Notes: generated from the sequence alone by a model not told the origin. A DNA stretch of 64,000 bases from Tridacna crocea (GCA_943736015.1 OX031059.1:43969159-44033158); one strand, 5' to 3'; counted from the first letter of the stretch, positions 13,501-24,198 are shown. Made by a program: numbers and translations.

Positions 13501-14493
13501 TTATGAAGGACCACCTAGACATTATATGTCAGGAGCAGCTTTTGTATCTACAACCAGTCGATGGACAAGTAATGTGAGAAATGGAGAATTGCCTGGCCCA
13601 GGTAAGAAAACCCAGCTGTTTTAATGAAATTTGGTAAACTTGTAGACCCAGTTCTATAGTTTAAGTAGTTACCAGTCCTCATTGTGAATAAAGGATAAAA
13701 CTTGATTGATTGGCATGATGTCATGAGTTCATTTATAATTTGATTTGCATGATGTCATGAGTTCATTTATAATTTGAAATATCTTATACAACACAAAATC
13801 CAAAATGCAAGGATTATATTCACTACTTTTAATGTTATTATAACTGTAAATTGTAAAATTAGCCACATAATTCACTGTATGGTTTTACAGAAATAGATGT
13901 TTAATATGCTGAAAGTAAGAAAGAAATTAGATAATCTGTACTCATTAAACTGATGATGATTTTTAAGTAATCATTCCATCGGTAGATAATTATTGTCATT
14001 TTTGACCAATCAGTTACTTGTGCGAAAGATTGTCATATGTGTGATGCTGTGTGTCTAACCGGAAGACACTCAATTTTTAGTGATCCCAATTTAGATATAG
14101 ACTAAAACCCATAATGAAGTCAGAATTTTAGTTTTAGAAATCTAGAAGGGTGTTAACACAAAACAACCCTCTTGTTACCAGCATTTTATCTTTTTCCACA
14201 ATGTTTTCTAAAGGCTCTTTCCCCAGGACTGTCAAAAATGGGGGTGGTGTGGTTAAGGGTTAAAATATGATTGCCTGAGTCAAGACTCTTCAACCAAATG
14301 GATGAGCTATCTTGGAATTCAGAATACATGTAGTAGCAACAGGAATTTTTGATGGATTAAAAACTTGTTGATTTTTTAGAATAATTCTAACCATGTTAAT
14401 TCATCTATATTTATTTTTTTTCCAGCTCACTATAGACCAGTAAATATGGGAAAACAGTCTTTTATCTACAATGCGGCTAATAAGTGGATATAA
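1763..14493 (+). CDS. STPG1: Sperm-tail PG-rich repeat-containing protein 1 (STPG1/MAPO2), nine exons
   Basis: Coding exons are 1763..1850, 2610..2731, 6492..6590, 7542..7727, 8408..8522, 11266..11369, 12630..12694, 13411..13601 and 14426..14493. All have AG/GT borders and their phases join into one 345-residue frame; human STPG1 is about 334. Seven PG-rich motifs are visible: PGPGSY (res 74-79), PGPGIY (116-121), PAPNAY (159-164), PAPGQY (201-206), PGPGAY (240-245), PGPGSY (281-286) and PGPAHY (321-326). The N-terminal block with GIVAATASIPSKYQ is typical of STPG1. The start is chosen because an in-frame TAA lies 15 bp upstream (1745-1747). STPG1 is linked in the literature to apoptosis after O6-methylguanine damage, and STPG-repeat proteins occur in sperm tails and axonemes; the role here is inferred. 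Introns hold many H1 elements and one Helentron-like element. Exon 2 could end three bases earlier, but GTATGT is the better donor. Confidence 0.93.
2789..3015 (+). repeat. H1 hairpin MITE
   Basis: H1 reference layout, plus orientation: a TTAA plus CYCTTTACC terminus; a left arm of about 100 bp with AAGCATTTGCAGACGAC; a central hairpin of about 66 bp built from ACATTGTGGGAAAAGGAG and AAAATGCTGG with their complement; a right arm of about 55 bp ending GTGTGGTAAAGGG plus TTAA. In this copy the 3' end is degenerate. STPG1 intron 2. Confidence 0.85.
4089..4318 (-). repeat. H2 hairpin MITE
   Basis: It has H1-like termini (CACCCTTTACCCC / GTAAAGGGTTAA) but a different body and a different central palindrome, GGTGAAATTGCTCG plus complement. 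STPG1 intron 2. Confidence 0.8.
4380..4520. repeat. Tandem duplication of about 62 bp
   Basis: Two adjacent near-identical units contain ATTGAGGGTTA, TCTATAAATAGTCACA and GGGCCCCTTCTGTTCC (about 4395..4456 and 4457..4518). A more diverged relative lies at about 5380..5460. Confidence 0.75.
4977..5205 (+). repeat. H1 hairpin MITE
   Basis: Complete copy with TTAA at both ends and a slightly decayed hairpin (ACAAGCATTTTC in one arm). Confidence 0.9.
5715..5936 (-). repeat. H1 hairpin MITE, decayed 5' end
   Basis: Reverse copy whose right end TTAA (5933-5936) is also the left TTAA of the next copy. Confidence 0.75.
5933..6160 (-). repeat. H1 hairpin MITE
   Basis: Complete reverse copy that shares its first TTAA with the previous element. 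The hairpin ATGCTGGTAACCAGCAT is intact. Confidence 0.9.
6221..6449 (-). repeat. H1 hairpin MITE
   Basis: Complete reverse copy with TTAA on both sides. It ends 42 bases before STPG1 exon 3 (6492). Confidence 0.9.
6713..7000 (+). repeat. Decayed H1 element with a GAT/ATC microsatellite at the hairpin tip
   Basis: TTAA at both ends and GTGGGAAAAGAAG... / CTTTTTCTTCTG arms remain. At the apex, where H1 has ATGCTGGT, there is (GAT)n at about 6822-6843 followed by (ATC)n to about 6888. Confidence 0.55.
7130..7281 (+). repeat. Strongly decayed H1 element
   Basis: Only the arms around GTAGAAAAAGG, AAGATGTTTTCAAAA and the terminal GTGTAGTAAAGGGTT remain recognisable. Confidence 0.45.
9051..10325 (+). 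mobile_element. Helentron-like non-autonomous element, family A
   Basis: It starts TTTTTAGCTCCACTGGCC with a small hairpin (CTGGCCGAAGGCCAG) and a GTGC-rich patch. The body is built from tandem units of about 165 bp (GGCCTAGGGCTACC at about 9321, 9486, 9652, 9827). It ends with the inverted terminal piece GCCAGTGGAG, a stem-loop AGGGCCATCATGGCCCT and CTCTTG followed by T. The architecture fits pearl/HINE elements of bivalves. STPG1 intron 5. Confidence 0.75.
10454..10548. repeat. AATC microsatellite
   Basis: Imperfect then perfect (AATC)n, with the pure run at about 10515-10547. Confidence 0.9.
10787..11011 (+). repeat. H1 hairpin MITE
   Basis: Diverged copy; the hairpin tip reads ACATGCTGGTCACCAGCATGT. 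It ends at TTAA 11008-11011. Confidence 0.8.
11513..11741 (+). repeat. H1 hairpin MITE
   Basis: Complete copy with TTAA at both ends. STPG1 intron 6. Confidence 0.9.
13200..13376. repeat. Foldback element GTATTCACCAACC family (diverged copy)
   Basis: A central palindrome TCTGATTGGCTAAACC / GTTTAGCCAATCAGAAG is flanked by decayed arms ending GTGAATAAAGGCCC. It directly precedes STPG1 exon 8. Confidence 0.6.
13713..13779. repeat. 34 bp tandem duplication
   Basis: GCATGATGTCATGAGTTCAT followed by TTATAATTTG occurs twice in direct tandem. Confidence 0.9.
14166..14263 (+). repeat. H1 right half
   Basis: Only one hairpin arm and the right arm survive; it ends AAGGGTTAA. STPG1 intron 8. Confidence 0.75.
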
Positions 14494-14864
14494 CATAATG
14501 TCCAGGAAGCTGACATTTGTCTATGTTGTTAATCAGTCATCCATTCAGGTTCAGATTAATTGGATGTATATTTTTTCTCTCTATTTTTCTATCCATCCAT
14601 TACAGAAAAAGGGAATTAAATCATTTCATAAGAGTGTATGTTTCTGGTGTGTTTTGAAATGCCTGTCAGAAGCGTCAGTATTTATGAGCTTGGCTGTACT
14701 GTTAATCAATAATTTGCATAATTTCTACCATATTTCATATATCAGCTGCACTATTTTTGGTATGGACAAGTGTAAAATTTTTTAAACTGCCTGAAAGTGA
14801 TTGTGGAAAAGCAGCCATTCATTTGACAGTTTTTTTGTGCAGTAGTGATTGAATAGAAAATACA

Positions 14865-14870
14865 AATAAA
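14865..14870 (+). terminator. Candidate polyadenylation signal of STPG1
   Basis: An AATAAA hexamer lies about 370 bases after the STPG1 stop and is the first canonical one seen there. The true cleavage site needs transcript data. Confidence 0.4.
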
Positions 14871-15469
14871 AACAAGCCCTGTACTAGCCCTTATTCTGCT
14901 CTTTTGTGACCACATTTTTGAGAGTGAAGCAAGATCATCCTGCACATATATGCAGTCTGATTGTACTTTTTTTTCCTGTGAAGCTCCAAGTTAAATGATG
15001 GTGTATATATTATGTAACATGTGATCTTACATCGTTCAAAATATCTTCCTGTTATAAATTTATACGTGATAATCATTACAGTTATTATATTTTTTTATGA
15101 TAAGTCACTTTACCAAACTGTCTAGCTATCCGTCCAGATTGTTAAATGTGATCATTTTGAATTGTTAGCAGTGATCATTTTAAATTTTATTGTTACAGGA
15201 TACATAATTCAAATGTTTTAAGTGCAGTTTTACCACAACTATTATCAAGATGACATTATACTGTTATGAGAGATCACTTTTTCCATACTGCATAGCTCCA
15301 TCCCTTACAGAAACAATGCTTAAAAGCTGTATCAAGGGGAATTCTCTTTAGCCAGTAATTATGGTGTCAGTCTTTTGAACCTCAGTAAACTTGGATCTCT
15401 TCCGCGCAGGCTGGAATCCAACCTGGTGGGGTCTGTATTGCAGCTGTGTTTTCTTTTTGGCGAACTTTC

Positions 15470-15708
15470 ATGTTTTTTAAGAATACTTCTAAACCTTCCC
15501 AATATAGACCAATGTTTTAAGGGCCCTGGGAAAGAAACCTCTGGAGAATGTTGTGTAAAGGAGGAAATGATTGTCACTAGTATTTCCTCCTTTTTCCGCA
15601 GTGTTTTCTGCCTTTTAAGACAAATTCTTTTGATTGAACCATACTCACATTATTGTCTGCAAAGGTGCTCACTCGGGAGAGGTTATGGTTATCAGTTGGT
15701 AAGGGTTT
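15470..15708 (-). repeat. H1 hairpin MITE, diverged
   Basis: The reverse copy has GAGGAAATGATTGTCACTAG in the hairpin and TTGTCTGCAAAGGTG in the outer arm. Terminal TTAA is lost at the right end. Confidence 0.65.
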
Positions 15709-16490
15709 ACATCTTTTTGTAAAAAGGTATAGCAATTACACTAGGTATTGCTTATAGTGCTCAGAAACGATAGTGATAAGACACAGAATATGCTGTTTGG
15801 TCTTTATTGTACACACCTCTATATTTAGTATGTATTTTTCAAAAAAAAAAAACCTTTGAAATTGCAACATTTTTATAGCCCTGCAAAAACAAATGTTTTC
15901 AAGGGTATGCTGGAATCAACCTCTCTTTCCATCCATATGTCAGTCTGTGTGTCTGTCTCTGTACAAAATACAAGTAATTTTGTGTCGCAAGCTCCTCTTA
16001 ATTTTCGTTCAATTGTGTAGAAATTTTGCTCATATATTGATCATATATTGAAGGTTTGCAAGACACAAAAATTATCTCCCCTTGAACTTTACACTTTTTC
16101 CCCTCAACATCTATCTGTCTATAAAATACTAGTAATTTTTTCTCCTACAGTTTTCCTTCAATTGTGTTATGACACAATTTTTATCTCATTTCCAGTGATG
16201 TACACAATCATGCCTTATTGTAAACAAAGCCAATGATATGTTTTTGTAAAGACTCGTGGCAAACATTTTGTTCATATTTAAGTATTCTGTTATTTTATAA
16301 GTTCTAATTTGAAAAATCATGAAGAATTTGTCAATTAGAAGAGTCATGCTTTATGAAAGGGAGTCTCATGCATCCATTCTAAAACTCCTTTACATGGCAG
16401 TTTATATATAATTATGAAAATGGAGACCACTTTTACTGACCAAGGAGATATCTATTTCTTTTTACCTAGAACTCTTAGTGGTCATTATTT

Positions 16491-17712
16491 TTAGCTCCTC
16501 TGGCCGAAGTCCAGTGGGCTTATGTCATGGTGTATCAGTCTGTGCGTGCATTAACTTTTATTTCAAATATGTTCTTCTCTGAAACTACCCATCCAATTTT
16601 GATGAAACTTCACAGAAATGATCCTGCCATGGTCCTCTTCAGAATTCCTTGAAAGAATTCGATTACTTCAAAAATTCTGGTTGCAATGGCAACAAAATAT
16701 TGAAAATCTTTGAAAATTTTCTTGTCTGAAACCTTAAGGCATAGGGCTACCAAATTTGGCACATAGCTTAACGTCCACCAAATTCCTTCAAATTATAGCC
16801 CTGAGGTCAACATTGGCCCAGCCCAGGGGGGGGGGGGGGGGGGGTCACAAGTTTTACATTGGCTTATATCGGGAAAACTTTAAAATCCTTCTAGTACCTA
16901 GCCATAGGGTCTTGGGCTACCAAATTTGGCCTGTATCTGTATCCAATGGTTGTCTACCAAGAGTGCCCAAATTATAGCCCTTGGGTCATATTTGGTTCGG
17001 CCCTGGGGGTCACAAGTTTTATATGGGCTTATAAAGGGAAAACTTTAAAATTTGGCATCTAGCTTTATCAAGTGGTTGTCTATCAAGGCTGCCCAAATAA
17101 TAGCCCTGGGGTTAAATTTGGTCGCGCACGGGGGGGGGGTCTGTTTGTCACAAGTCTTACATGGGTTCATATTGGGAAAACTATAAAAACCTACTTGTAC
17201 CTAGCCATAAGGCCTAGGACTACCAAATTCTGCATGTAGCTTTATCTAGTGGTCTCTACCAGGAGGGCCCAAATTATAGCCTTGGGGTCAAGTTTATCCC
17301 CACACCTGCCGTCACAAGTTTTACATGGGCTTTTGTGATGAAAACTTGATTAGTCATCTTGTTACTAACCGTAATGAAGATTAGGGCTACTAGATTTAGC
17401 CCTATCTGATGGGTCTTGTGTTTTACAGGGCCTTTTATTTAGAAAACTTTGGAAATCTTCTTATGTATAACCACAATTTTAGACCTATAGTATTCAGTAT
17501 GGGGCTTAAGCTTGTGGACCTCTACCAGGATTCAAGTTATTATAGCTTTGCAGTCAAAATTGCCTTTGCCAGGGGATCATAACTTTCTCGTAGTATTTTA
17601 TAGATAAAAGTTTGTATGTCTTCAAGTTTGAAACCAATTAGACAAATATTGTAATGCTTGGCTTTTACTTATTAGCCAGTGGAGTGATACAGGGCCATCA
17701 TGGCCCTCATGT
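16491..17712 (+). mobile_element. Helentron-like non-autonomous element, family A
   Basis: Second plus-strand copy: TTTTTAGCTCCTCTGGCC start, ~165 bp units with GGGCTACCAAATTTGGC, poly-G runs at 16828-16843, and a GGGCCATCATGGCCCTCATG end. The terminal CTCTTG is mutated to CTCATG. Confidence 0.75.
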
Positions 17713-17953
17713 TAGTATGAGATATTAGTAAGTGTAATTTTCTTTTCTCAACATCATGGCAGGTAACATGGTTATTTGAAGTCATGTAAAACACCAACCA
17801 CTTTCTTTTAGAAATGAGTATCTTGGATTAATTGCAAATGGAAGAACAACACGTAGAAAAATGTCTGCGAAAAGCTATTGTTCCATTTTTCACCATGTTT
17901 TAAAAATTTCTTACGACGATAAGCCAAAACTTGTTTGTATTATGTTATTAATA

Positions 17954-18153
17954 TTAACCCTTTCCCAAAGAGTTTGCAGACGACAATTTCAAATTTGATA
18001 AAAATGGCATAAAGTTCTCCAAATGGGTAGAAAACACCGTGGGAAAAGGAGAAATTGCTCATTACGAACAATTTCTCCTTTTCCCTCAGTGCTTTCAAAA
18101 GACTTGTGTACTGCAGACACGTAAAGACAAGGGCTTATCTGTGAAAGGGTTAA
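17954..18153 (+). repeat. H1 hairpin MITE, short
   Basis: TTAA at both ends; the hairpin has a variant tip (AATTGCTCATTACGAACAATT), intermediate between H1 and H2 tips. Confidence 0.8.
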
Positions 18154-18180
18154 AGGATGTCAAAACGATTGAACAGAGAG

Positions 18181-18409
18181 TTAACGCATTACCAAACAAC
18201 AAAATGTTAGGCTTGTCCAAATCGAAAGTATTTGCAGACAACAAAATAAAAGTGACTGAAAATTTGAACTTTAATTTGTAAAAAGTAGAAAACATTGTTG
18301 GAAAAGGAGAAAATGCTGGTTACCAGCATTTTCTCCTTTTCACACAATGTTTTCTGAAGGCTTCTTTCTCAGGATTGTCAAAAGTAGGGATTGTGTGTTA
18401 ATGGGTTAA
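18181..18409 (+). repeat. H1 hairpin MITE
   Basis: Complete copy, TTAA at 18181 and 18406-18409, lying 27 bp after the previous one in the same orientation. Confidence 0.92.
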
Positions 18410-19384
18410 AGTGAGACAAAGTTTAGCCCAATAGCCATTGTCAAGAAAGAAAAAATTATTTCATGAAATACATGTATTTTCTTCTTTCTGGAGGACAGTC
18501 TTTGGCTAAAATATCACAAGAGAAGTGTTTTTATTTATGTGTGATACTGAAGGTTTGACTTGGAATAATGAACTGCATTTGTCTGTGATAGAATATAGAT
18601 GCCTTTATGAATTTGAATAATACTGTGAACCTTAATATTGTAATATGTGTACCGGCTAAATCAACAGATTGAATTTGTAAGAGCTGTGATGGATAAGTTT
18701 ATTTTGTATTCAAGATCAGACTCATTGCTTCCAGGTTGTAGTATAATGAATCGTTACAAGCAAATCATGCTCAAGATCGTGGTGAACCCTGTCATAGGCG
18801 CACACAGGGGTCTTTTCAAGTGCGTAGATCAAGATCAGAGTAAAGAGATTTGAGTGATTTTTATTTACGATCATTTAAAGCGATTTATATCTTTTGCGCT
18901 GAAAAAAAGTATGATTTATCATTATAATTCATATATTACCATACTATTCAGTATTTTCAGCAGTTTACATTCTATTGCACATTGTGAACTTGGGCTGTAT
19001 TCAAATACAATGATTGATTCATTTCTAAATTCTATAGCTAGTAATCAGATTAGCGGAGATATCTCTCTCGACAAAACAGATTGCCTGAGCTGGAATTTAA
19101 GGTTAAAAAAGCATTAGAATAGTATGAGAGAGAGTAAAGTTTCTCAATTTTTTTTTTCGTTCTTATGTTTTTTTTTTTCAAACAGATCTTTGTTTTATAA
19201 AGAAGGATATAATTGTTGCATTTTACATGTAAATAAATTTATATTGTTTTTTGACAGCTTATTTTGTTTCGTATATTAAAAAGTGAATTCTGTGACAAAG
19301 AGCTTGTTTGTTTATTTCTAACTTCTGCGAGCGTTTCTTCTTTTGCTGCTATATTTTCATTTGTTGCCTGCTGCAAGACGCACA

Positions 19385-19505
19385 ATCCTTTACCACACAA
19401 TCTCAAGTTTTAACGACCCAGAGGAAAGATGTCTCAGAGAATTTTATTTGAAATGGAAAAAAACCGGCATTATCTTCTTTTCCAAGGACATTTTTTACTT
19501 TTTTT
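19385..19505 (-). repeat. H1 fragment
   Basis: Reverse outer arm (CCTTTACCACACAATCTC) and a broken hairpin; the other half is missing. Confidence 0.55.
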
Positions 19506-19534
19506 TTTTACATTTTAGACACATTACTTTGCTT

Positions 19535-19790
19535 GCAACACGCGCGCAGAGGCATCTCGGACTTTTGCGTAAATTGTCTCGGATTAGCCTGCGCGGTCCG
19601 CGCAGGCTAATCCGAGACAGAACTTTGCGACTACATCAGATTTTGTGCTACAGTAGACTTGTGCAAAGCAGAAAATTACATAAAAAAACGGAAAGTGTTG
19701 TTTCGGTTTAGCCTGCGCTGAATGTCCAAATGACCCTTTCCGCATTTTACAGGCTAATATAACTCCTGGAAATGCCCTCAATGTGGTCTA
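19535..19790. repeat. Foldback element CGCGTGTTGCA family
   Basis: It contains the strong inverted pair TCTCGGATTAGCCTGCGCGG / CCGCGCAGGCTAATCCGAGA at about 19578-19620 and further decayed outer arms. Confidence 0.7.
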
Positions 19791-20112
19791 GTGACGGGTT
19801 ATCTCATCTACAGGAGTTAACGATAGATATGGCTGGTTTTGAAGGTATCAAGCGTGTCAACAGAAATTTTATACGTAAACCACATGTTAAGTAACCTGAT
19901 GCCTGGCAATGTTTCATTTGAAACAAAATATTCAATCACATAAATTGATGACATCTACACTGGAGATTTTTCCAGAGCAAAGGGTCTTCCGTGGCTAAGA
20001 AGTTTATATAAACTGAGGAATTGGATTGGTGACCAAAATTTCCCTGGTTTGATCTTTATCGGCGATGTGATTTTTCGTTCGCCACGGCGCAACTGGGCGC
20101 CAGTCCAGTACC

Positions 20113-20309
20113 AGGGTCCGTATTCACCAACCATTTTTAATATTCCTTGTCTTATTCTCCAAGGTTTTCTAGATTTGTAAGTAACACAACTTCTGATTGG
20201 CTAAACCGAATGGTATAGCCTATCAGAAGTTTTGTTACTTTTAAATGTACAAAATTCTAGAGAATAAGACAAAGAACGTTCTAAAGAATGGTTGGTGAAT
20301 ACGGGCCCA
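20113..20309. repeat. Foldback element GTATTCACCAACC family
   Basis: Ends GGTCCGTATTCACCAACCAT / ATGGTTGGTGAATACGGGCC form long terminal inverted repeats; the centre is CTTCTGATTGGCTAAACC with its complement. Confidence 0.85.
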
Positions 20310-20901
20310 GGAAAAATGAGTACTGTCGTTGTTATATCAACCGTTCAATGAATCCAACGGAAAAGGAGAAAAAAAGGTATCATCAGACGAGTTCTCAGGC
20401 TTTTGATTAAATAAATGTTGAACGATAATGATGAACTCATAACACAAAAACCACGTTTTCTATTTTCCAAGGAAAATTCCTATTCATCAATTGATAGGAA
20501 AGAAAATGAACATAGAAGAAAGAAATGACAACTGCTGTTCACCATACTTTATTTTTGTCTCAAACAAAACGAACAATATTCAAATAACCAGCTTTGGAAA
20601 ATGTTAAATGTATTTTTGGCCGTTCTCTCCTGTAACCTCTTATATAATTGACACGATTTAGAGTTGCATGCAATTTATTAAGTAACAAAAAAATTTTTTT
20701 TTCAAAAATAATGTTTTTGACCATTTGTGACATAGCCCTATTGTATACAAATACGACCCTTTACGTCCCTGCAATAGACAGCTTTCGAAAACATAGTAAA
20801 AGGAGTGATTGCTTGTTCAAAGTAATTGCCCATGAATGTTTTCTGTATTATTTGGAGAGGAAAAAAAATAGACATTTTGCTACGTGTTTCTTCCGGTACA
20901 T

Positions 20902-20907
20902 TTTATT
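20902..20907 (-). terminator. Candidate polyadenylation signal of neurensin
   Basis: AATAAA on the minus strand, 38 bases after the stop, would give a very short 3' UTR. A second AATAAA at 20548-20553 is an alternative. Confidence 0.35.
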
Positions 20908-20944
20908 TCATCCAAAAAATAGCCTGTCGATATAGGCGTACTTG

Positions 20945-21652
20945 CTAGTCCCTGTACTCTTCTACCACGCCGTCGTCCATGACGACCGCCTCCGGCACTG
21001 TGCGTAGAGGCTGGACACCCTTTACCTTTGCGATTTTCGGAATTTTCATTTCCACTGGACTCAATGGAGGCCCATCTTCTTCGTCTAAACTAATTTTGAA
21101 ATTATCGTCCGAGGGATCTTCGTCGCAATAGGATGTCAGAAAACTTGGGAACAAGAGCGCCATTGCCAGCGTCATGCCACCGATACAAAACAAAATTAAA
21201 CCGATTAGTTTACAAATGTCCAAGGTCGTGTTGAAGGTCATCGCACTTCGATCAACGTAACCTTCGTTTCTTTCTTCGTCGACTTTCAGAAATATTGGCT
21301 TTTGTGGAACGAGATAACCCACCAAGATTCCTATGATTCCGAAGACAAGTAAATTTACGCCTATCCACATGAAAATTTTCCACCAAATCGGCGGGCACCT
21401 ACGTCTCTTGGGATTGGGGTGAAGGAGTAATCGGAAGTCGTCCTCGTCTTCGTATATAGACGGGTCTTTGTAGGTCGTCTCATAGAAGTCGTGAAGGTAC
21501 GATCGAACTCCGAAATAATCCGGGCAAGGTCGTTTTCGAGACAGACTGGGTTTACCAACTTTCGATTTTGTCGGCGTGGTGTGATGTTCTTCGGCCATCC
21601 CAGCATCATCATGATCCACAATTAACTTTGTTTTGTCTTCCTTAGCTGCCAT
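20945..21652 (-). CDS. NRSN: Neurensin-family two-pass membrane protein
   Basis: The 235-residue frame is uninterrupted. Near residues 46-58 it has the neurensin signature YFGVRSYLHDFYE, followed by an acidic YEDEDDF stretch. Two hydrophobic segments follow, at about 92-115 (ending VGYLVPQK) and 145-168 (KLIGLILFCIGGM). The C-terminal KGVQPL block matches the end of vertebrate neurensins. Vertebrate neurensin-1 and -2 are small-vesicle membrane proteins of neurons, implicated in neurite extension. The mollusc protein is longer than the roughly 195-residue human NRSN1 because of a lysine- and acid-rich N-terminus. The whole coding sequence is one exon. A 5' untranslated part of the same exon begins at 21717 after a TTTACAG acceptor, so at least one upstream non-coding exon exists. 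That leader holds a tiny upstream ORF (ATG at 21717, four codons then stop). Which vertebrate paralogue it matches cannot be decided. Confidence 0.92.
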   Translation of the reverse strand: MAAKEDKTKLIVDHDDAGMAEEHHTTPTKSKVGKPSLSRKRPCPDYFGVRSYLHDFYETTYKDPSIYEDEDDFRLLLHPNPKRRRCPPIWWKIFMWIGVNLLVFGIIGILVGYLVPQKPIFLKVDEERNEGYVDRSAMTFNTTLDICKLIGLILFCIGGMTLAMALLFPSFLTSYCDEDPSDDNFKISLDEEDGPPLSPVEMKIPKIAKVKGVQPLRTVPEAVVMDDGVVEEYRD

Positions 21653-21717
21653 GTTTCTTTTGTCGCCTTGAAACGACTGTGCCTTTTCTGTTTCAGGCTC
21701 TCTTACTTCTCTGACAT
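21653..21717 (-). other. 5' UTR part of the neurensin exon with a short upstream ORF
   Basis: The reverse complement shows a TTTACAG acceptor directly before 21717. An ATG at the exon edge opens a 4-codon ORF ending in TAA, about 50 bases before the neurensin ATG. This uORF could lower translation (inference). Confidence 0.5.
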
Positions 21718-21794
21718 CTGTAAATACAGCATTATGACAAAATCAACTTGATTCTATATCTGAAAAGGACACTGAATCATTCCATGCCTTTTTT

Positions 21795-21965
21795 TTAAAC
21801 AGTCGAATTAATCATAGGGTTGATTGATCCATGGACATACAGAAAAATGACCAATAACGAAAAGTTTCGGCCCAGGTCAGCCTGTGCGAACTGACCTGAG
21901 TCGATACTTTTCGCAGATGCATAGTTCTATGCATGAAGTCACGTATTCACAGGGCATCGCTCAGA
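21795..21965 (+). repeat. Family G repeat (GGTCAGCCTG hairpin)
   Basis: CAGGTCAGCCTGTGCGAAC / GACCTGAGTCGATACTTTTC with a downstream GCAGATGCAT block, shared with copies near 38840, 40232, 45018 and 53668. Confidence 0.65.
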
Positions 21966-22417
21966 AAGCAAACCACTGTTATAACAATCCACTTAAACCC
22001 TGGAAAAATATTTTTATCGTATATGTAAAGATTTAAATGAAAAGCCGGACATGATATCCCGCTATGGTCAGACTACACGTTTTGAACGGTCCACTCGTAG
22101 ATCCACAGCGTCCACAATTTAAGCAATAGGACGACTCTCAGTGATCGAGAAAGTTTATTTTCTCCGGGGACGGGATGTTATCTGGTTTGTACCGGCTTTT
22201 CCGTGCTTGTCTTTTTGTCATTCTGAAGATATTGAAAGGAGCAAAACTGACAAGTTTTCCACATGAAAAAAAAAAAGATGGAAAGAAAAGTTGACCCTTT
22301 TTTCTGAAAATCTATTTTTGCCAGTCCCCTTTTCTTCTAATGTTCAACCATCTTTACTCAAACACCCACTAATACATCATGTTAAGCAGAAATTTGTTCA
22401 TAAATAACATTACATCA

Positions 22418-22489
22418 TCGGTTTACTTCAAAAACTTCGTAACTACAGCTAGTTACAAGCTGTAGTTACGAGTTCTTTTTTAGTAAACC
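22418..22489. repeat. 72 bp palindrome
   Basis: CGGTTTACT..., CGTAACTACAGCT and AGCTGTAGTTACG, AGTAAACCG pair across a short loop (AGTTACA). A half copy is at about 41405-41440. Confidence 0.8.
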
Positions 22490-22863
22490 GACGAAATCTG
22501 TATAAAGAAATTATACGGTTCGGTTTAAGACAACGGTTAGGAAAATAGAAAAAAGAAGCAAAAAAATGACGATTAAGGAGTCTTATGGACTATCGATCAC
22601 AGTGATTTATCTTTGTAGGCGACTTTGTATGAGAAATGTCAGGAAAAAATAAATACGCAGACGGAAAATGGTCTACCTCGCGATGTAGGGTGAACTTTTA
22701 GAATATTGCTCTTCTCTCCCCCCCCTCTCTCTCACTCTATGTATCGCTTCAACTACTTCCTTAGCAACATCCTCACAATGACGATACGTTATCCGATTAA
22801 TTTATTTGTTATCAAAAATACGAAAGATAATGAATCAGAAACTTATTGTTAGGAAACCTTTCT

Positions 22864-23093
22864 TTAACTCTTTACCAAACGACAAACTGTTAGAATGGTC
22901 CAAATTGAAAGCATTTGCAGACGACAAAAATGAATGTGACCAAAGAATTGTATTTTGTTTTAGAAAGGGAAGAAAACATTGTGGGAAAAGGAGAAAATGC
23001 TGGTTACCAGCATTTTCTCCTTTCCCCACAATGTTTTCATAAGACTTCTTTCACAGGGGTGTTAAAAGTCGAGATTGTGTGGTAAAGGGTTGA
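22864..23093 (+). repeat. H1 hairpin MITE
   Basis: Full copy; the final TTAA is TTGA. Confidence 0.9.
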
Positions 23094-23257
23094 TAGATAC
23101 TGCTTTGAACTAAAGTTGAAACTATGCAGTCCTCTTCAGGGACAAGATGAGGCGATTAAAAAGATTTATCCTCGGCAGCTTTAAATATATCAACTGAGCA
23201 TTTTTATGTAACAGTAAAAACCCAACTCTTTAAATTTCAAAGCTATATTCGCTCTAA

Positions 23258-23353
23258 TAGATGTCACCATCTGTTAGACTTAAGATCAGACTGCTCAATT
23301 TGTGCAGTTTCATCCTGATCTATAAAGGCATTGAGTTGCAGTTAAAAGGTTAA
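23258..23353 (+). repeat. Decayed H3-type element end
   Basis: A decayed AAGATCAGACTGC... / GCAGTTT..GATCT palindrome ends at the TTAA (23350-23353) used by the following H1 copy. Confidence 0.45.
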
Positions 23354-23580
23354 CCCTTTACCAAACGGCAAAATTTTAGACTGGGTCCAGAATCAAAGCA
23401 CTTGCGGACGACAAAATAAACGTAACTCAGAACTTGAAAATAGTTTTCAACAAGGGAGAAAACATTGTGGGAAAAGGAGAAAATGCTGGTTATCAGCATT
23501 TACTCCTTTTTCTCACAATGTTTTCAAAAGGCTTCTATTTTAAGGTCGTACAAACCAGGGCATGTTTGGTAAAGGGTTAA
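23350..23580 (+). repeat. H1 hairpin MITE
   Basis: Complete copy, TTAA at both ends. Confidence 0.92.
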
Positions 23581-23970
23581 TGGATGAGGCAGCACCAATA
23601 GAAAAGACAAAGAAGTGGTACAAATCAGCAATTCCTAGGAATATTGATCAGCGTGGTTTATCGAGATAATTGTTAAGTGTTAGACTAAATAAATATGCTT
23701 AAGGAAAATAAATTGTCTGAGATACGCCACGGCCCTTGAGAGATTAGCGACTTCTCTATCACTCTGTCCTCTTTTTTCAATGTATCACAAAGGGACCCCT
23801 CTGGCTGAGTGATTAACCTTTTCTAAACCGTGAATTAATAAAGGAAGACGGATTTTTGAAAACAGCGTGGCATTTTCTCCCTTTCCCACATTTTTTTAAA
23901 ACTCTGTCAACTATATTATTTACGATACATGTTATTTTCAAAGTGGACAAGTCTCATATTTCATAATCGT

Positions 23971-24198
23971 TTAACTCATTATCAAACGACAATATTTTAG
24001 GTTTGTCCAAATCGAAAGCATTTGCAGACGACAAAATAAAAGAGACTGAAATTTGAAATTTGTTTTGTGAAGGGTAGAAAACGTTGTGGGAAAAAGAGAA
24101 AATGCTGGTTACCAGCATTTTCTCCTTTTCCCACAATGTTTTCTAAAGGCTTCTTTCTCAGGGGCGTCAAAAGTAGGGATTGTGTGGTAATGGGTTAA
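23971..24198 (+). repeat. H1 hairpin MITE
   Basis: Complete copy, TTAA at both ends, perfect hairpin arms. Confidence 0.93.

Noticed and set aside
14471..14785. 104-codon plus-strand frame at the end of STPG1
   Set aside because: It lies out of frame over the last STPG1 exon and its 3' UTR, with low-complexity hydrophobic content.
19343..19711. 122-codon plus-strand frame
   Set aside because: It spans a foldback element and an H1 fragment; no independent coding signal.
17954..24198. Regularly spaced palindromes suggesting a CRISPR-like or terminator array
   Set aside because: Spacing and unit structure fit dispersed TTAA-bounded MITEs in eukaryotic DNA; there is no direct-repeat/spacer pattern.
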